Source: GCA-2718035 sp964435285
Lineage (GTDB): Bacteria > Bacteroidota > Bacteroidia > Flavobacteriales > TMED113
Direction of reading: 5' to 3'
Length of the DNA: 64,000 nt
Assembly: GCA_964435285.1 (NCBI GenBank)
Contig: CAYSYA010000009.1
Span: 29,192 to 93,191, forward strand
Shown one piece after another: positions 61,941 through 64,000 of this stretch. The position numbers were made by a program, and so were the translations under genes. Under the pieces are notes generated by a model. It was not told the origin of the DNA and searched no databases. It saw only the letters and a program-made list of their open reading frames with translations. Position 1 is the first letter of the stretch, and the number at the start of each line of letters is the position of its first letter.

Positions 61941-64000
61941 TTATTTTACTATATCCATTTTCTTTGTGAACATAGAATCACCTGCTTGCATTCTTACAAA
62001 ATAAGTTCCTTGTGCAAGATTTTCAGCATTGAATGTTAAATTATGCATACCTGAATCAAAATTAGTATTGGCTAATTCTTTAACCATATTACCTACTAAA
62101 TCAAAAACTGCTATTTTAACATTACCATTTTCAGGAACAAAGAAGCTTATCGTTGTTTGAACATCAAATGGGTTAGGGAAATTTGAGTATAATTCGTAAT
62201 CTGATTCCAGAGATGAATTGTATCTAATATTTCCAGCTAAAGCTATTCCATTAGACACATACACATTATTTCCTTCTTCCCAATTATCAATAGTAATTGT
62301 TTCTATAGAATTGTCAGATTTTCTCCAAATCTCTAAATCTATAGCTTCTCCTTCTAATAATCCTTCTATGATGTCTGTTGTTGGATCATCTCCCCAAACA
62401 GTAAGTGCTGTTGACTCTCCATTAAAGGTTACGCTACCAACTAAATTGCCCTTTGAATTATATGCAGCGATTTCATCTCCAACTTCAGGAGTATTTTCCC
62501 AAGCATATAAAGGAATACCAATCACCATATTATCGCCTGTATTAACAGCCTTTGAATAATTATACAAAGGATAGGTGACTGAAGGAGTTCCTATTCTTTG
62601 TGCGTTGGTTATCTCAGGATATGAGAACGAATATTGTTCACCTACTTTTATTGCAAATCCTTGACCAGGGTTCATTAAACCAGAACCGTCGCCTATAGTA
62701 TTTACTCCAATTAAAGGCCAAAATACGTTACCAGCTCCATCTTTCATAATAATAAAGTTACCTGCATCAACTACTGATGACATCATGCCAGATGCATCTG
62801 CTGATTCTTGATGTAAATATCCAATAAAACTCCATCCTGAAGGCATGAAAATTGGTAAATCAGATGGAATTAAATCACCTGATAATTCAAGCATACTAAC
62901 TGCAGTCGCTTTAATTGAATATCCCTCTCCGTCCGTTAATGAACCAATGTTGTTAATACCAAGTAATGGCCAATAAACATTTCCTAGTTCATCTTTCATT
63001 ATTGTAATATTATCTACAACACCTTCTAATACAGTATCTAGAGATGGGTCTTCAGGAGCAATAAAAGTAGAGTACATTCCCCAACCTTCTTGTAATTCAA
63101 TTTGTTGAATAAATACTGTTCTTGCAACAATATCTAACACTCTACTTAAACCACCACATTCAAAATCAGCTTCATTAGGATATGACTGATCATAAGTAGC
63201 TTCTGCAGAATAATATGCATCATCAGAATCTAAACCTAAACCATCAATATTTGCCTCATTTGCGTTCCAAATAGACCATTCAAATTCAGCACCTTCTAAT
63301 TCAGTTTCACCATAAACTGTCATTGTAGACTCCTCTAAGTTCCACATCATCATACCAACAACTTGTCCATTTAATGATGCTGCAATCCAATCTCCGTATG
63401 TTATAGCTTCATAATCAATGCTAATATCAGCATTAACAGGCACTTCAATAGAATGTGCACAATCTGTTTCATCTACAGACCAAGCAGATGGTGTATAAAA
63501 AGGAACTGTAATATCAGCTGATATATTGCAACCATTTTCATCAGTTGCTACTACTGTGTAAGTACCCGCAAATAAACCATCAATATCATCGCCATTTTCC
63601 CATGTTGTAGTTCCGTCTGCTAGAGATGCTGTCCACTCATAAGTATAGTTTCCTGTACCACCAGCAACTGTAATGGAAATTGAACCAAAACCTTCTGTAA
63701 TGTCACCTAAAACGTGTGGACCCTGCACAACCTCATCGACAACTAAAGTCAATGCATCTGATTCCGTAATCTCAACTTCTATTGAAACTGAACAACCATT
63801 CTCATCAGTAACAACTACTGAATAAGTGCCAGCTCCAAGATCAGAAACATCTTCTGTTGATGCTCCATTTGACCATGCGTAAGTATAGTTTCCTGTACCT
63901 CCTGTTACTGTTACGTCAATAGAACCATCTGTTGCTCCATTACACGAAACACCAAAACCAGTGTAATCTGAAGCTACACTTGAAATAGCCATCGCTTCAC
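61941..64000 (-). CDS. SprB-repeat surface protein with T9SS type A domain, C-terminal part
   Basis: The frame is open at the right edge, so the N-terminus is outside; the first visible Met (63992) is not a start. At least 686 residues are present. The leading part has two SprB-like repeats (about 70 residues each), with NGCS and GNYTYxW motifs, found in gliding-motility adhesins. The middle contains two related WP-L-(I/L)-G-(I/V)-N-x-I-G segments of about 85 residues. The end is a T9SS type A sorting domain (YSNFPNPFDVQTTISFFVPENG...AQGTYFVRMQAG). Likely surface adhesin. Confidence 0.88.
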   Translation of the reverse strand, partial: EAMAISSVASDYTGFGVSCNGATDGSIDVTVTGGTGNYTYAWSNGASTEDVSDLGAGTYSVVVTDENGCSVSIEVEITESDALTLVVDEVVQGPHVLGDITEGFGSISITVAGGTGNYTYEWTASLADGTTTWENGDDIDGLFAGTYTVVATDENGCNISADITVPFYTPSAWSVDETDCAHSIEVPVNADISIDYEAITYGDWIAASLNGQVVGMMMWNLEESTMTVYGETELEGAEFEWSIWNANEANIDGLGLDSDDAYYSAEATYDQSYPNEADFECGGLSRVLDIVARTVFIQQIELQEGWGMYSTFIAPEDPSLDTVLEGVVDNITIMKDELGNVYWPLLGINNIGSLTDGEGYSIKATAVSMLELSGDLIPSDLPIFMPSGWSFIGYLHQESADASGMMSSVVDAGNFIIMKDGAGNVFWPLIGVNTIGDGSGLMNPGQGFAIKVGEQYSFSYPEITNAQRIGTPSVTYPLYNYSKAVNTGDNMVIGIPLYAWENTPEVGDEIAAYNSKGNLVGSVTFNGESTALTVWGDDPTTDIIEGLLEGEAIDLEIWRKSDNSIETITIDNWEEGNNVYVSNGIALAGNIRYNSSLESDYELYSNFPNPFDVQTTISFFVPENGNVKIAVFDLVGNMVKELANTNFDSGMHNLTFNAENLAQGTYFVRMQAGDSMFTKKMDIVK

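Noticed and set aside
1..64000. CRISPR arrays, insertion sequences, prophage genes
   Set aside because: No spaced direct repeats, transposase, integrase or structural phage genes were seen on either strand.

Overview
The window is an AT-rich bacterial chromosome segment that reads as Bacteroidota, most likely class Flavobacteriia. The signs are several secreted proteins with type IX secretion (T9SS) C-terminal sorting domains of both type A and type B, SprB-like repeats, an NAD-epimerase-type threonine dehydrogenase, a DUF177-rpmF-fabH-accB-accC cluster, and TAnnTTTG-like -7 promoter elements. Genes are tightly packed, several convergent pairs overlap at their 3' ends, and no rRNA, tRNA or CRISPR array is visible. 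The small intergenic spaces and very low GC suggest a streamlined, perhaps marine, lineage; that is inference.

Layout. 1-2.2 kb: the end of a T9SS protein, a propeller-repeat protein and a small membrane-anchored protein. 2.2-5.4 kb: ArsR-like regulator, sigma-54 (rpoN) and asnS. 5.5-13.8 kb: dxs facing an anabolic run on the minus strand (pepA, pdxA, DUF177, rpmF, fabH, accB, accC) that links B6, protein turnover, ribosome and fatty-acid initiation. 13.9-17 kb: riboflavin synthase and a large T9SS type-B protein. 17-22.2 kb: lepA, a small tail protein, yebC, purD and purQ, plus an unlisted 46-residue membrane protein. 22.3-31.2 kb: nadD, gmk and yicC on the minus strand, a Cys/Met PLP enzyme, a KtrA-like protein, two paralogous small membrane proteins, polA and an HTTM/gamma-carboxylase-like protein. 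31.2-38.1 kb: glutaminyl cyclase, cysS, threonine dehydrogenase, trhO, and the tyrosine catabolic pair hmgA-hppD.

38.1-46.0 kb is the accessory core: a four-gene operon (Z1-domain ATPase, PD-(D/E)XK nuclease, DGQHR-domain protein, C5-cytosine methyltransferase) meeting a BglII-like endonuclease on the opposite strand. It begins 6 nt after hppD. I read it as a composite restriction/anti-phage island, related to published operons in which Z1 and DUF4420-type nucleases accompany a C5 methyltransferase, but with a DGQHR protein and without a visible GHKL/MORC ATPase.

46-64 kb returns to core genes (DUF6787-like, DUF554, aspS, tadA, a bacilliredoxin, gatC, trpS, a peroxiredoxin, hflX) mixed with secreted T9SS proteins (metalloprotease, esterase, SprB-repeat protein) and an amidohydrolase pair. 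A compact GC-rich structured element at 46957-47075 is the most striking non-coding signal; I cannot assign it. Other non-coding signals are a 21-bp-period tandem repeat upstream of accB, a 16-bp perfect inverted repeat between pepA and ribE, and six clear or plausible intrinsic terminators.
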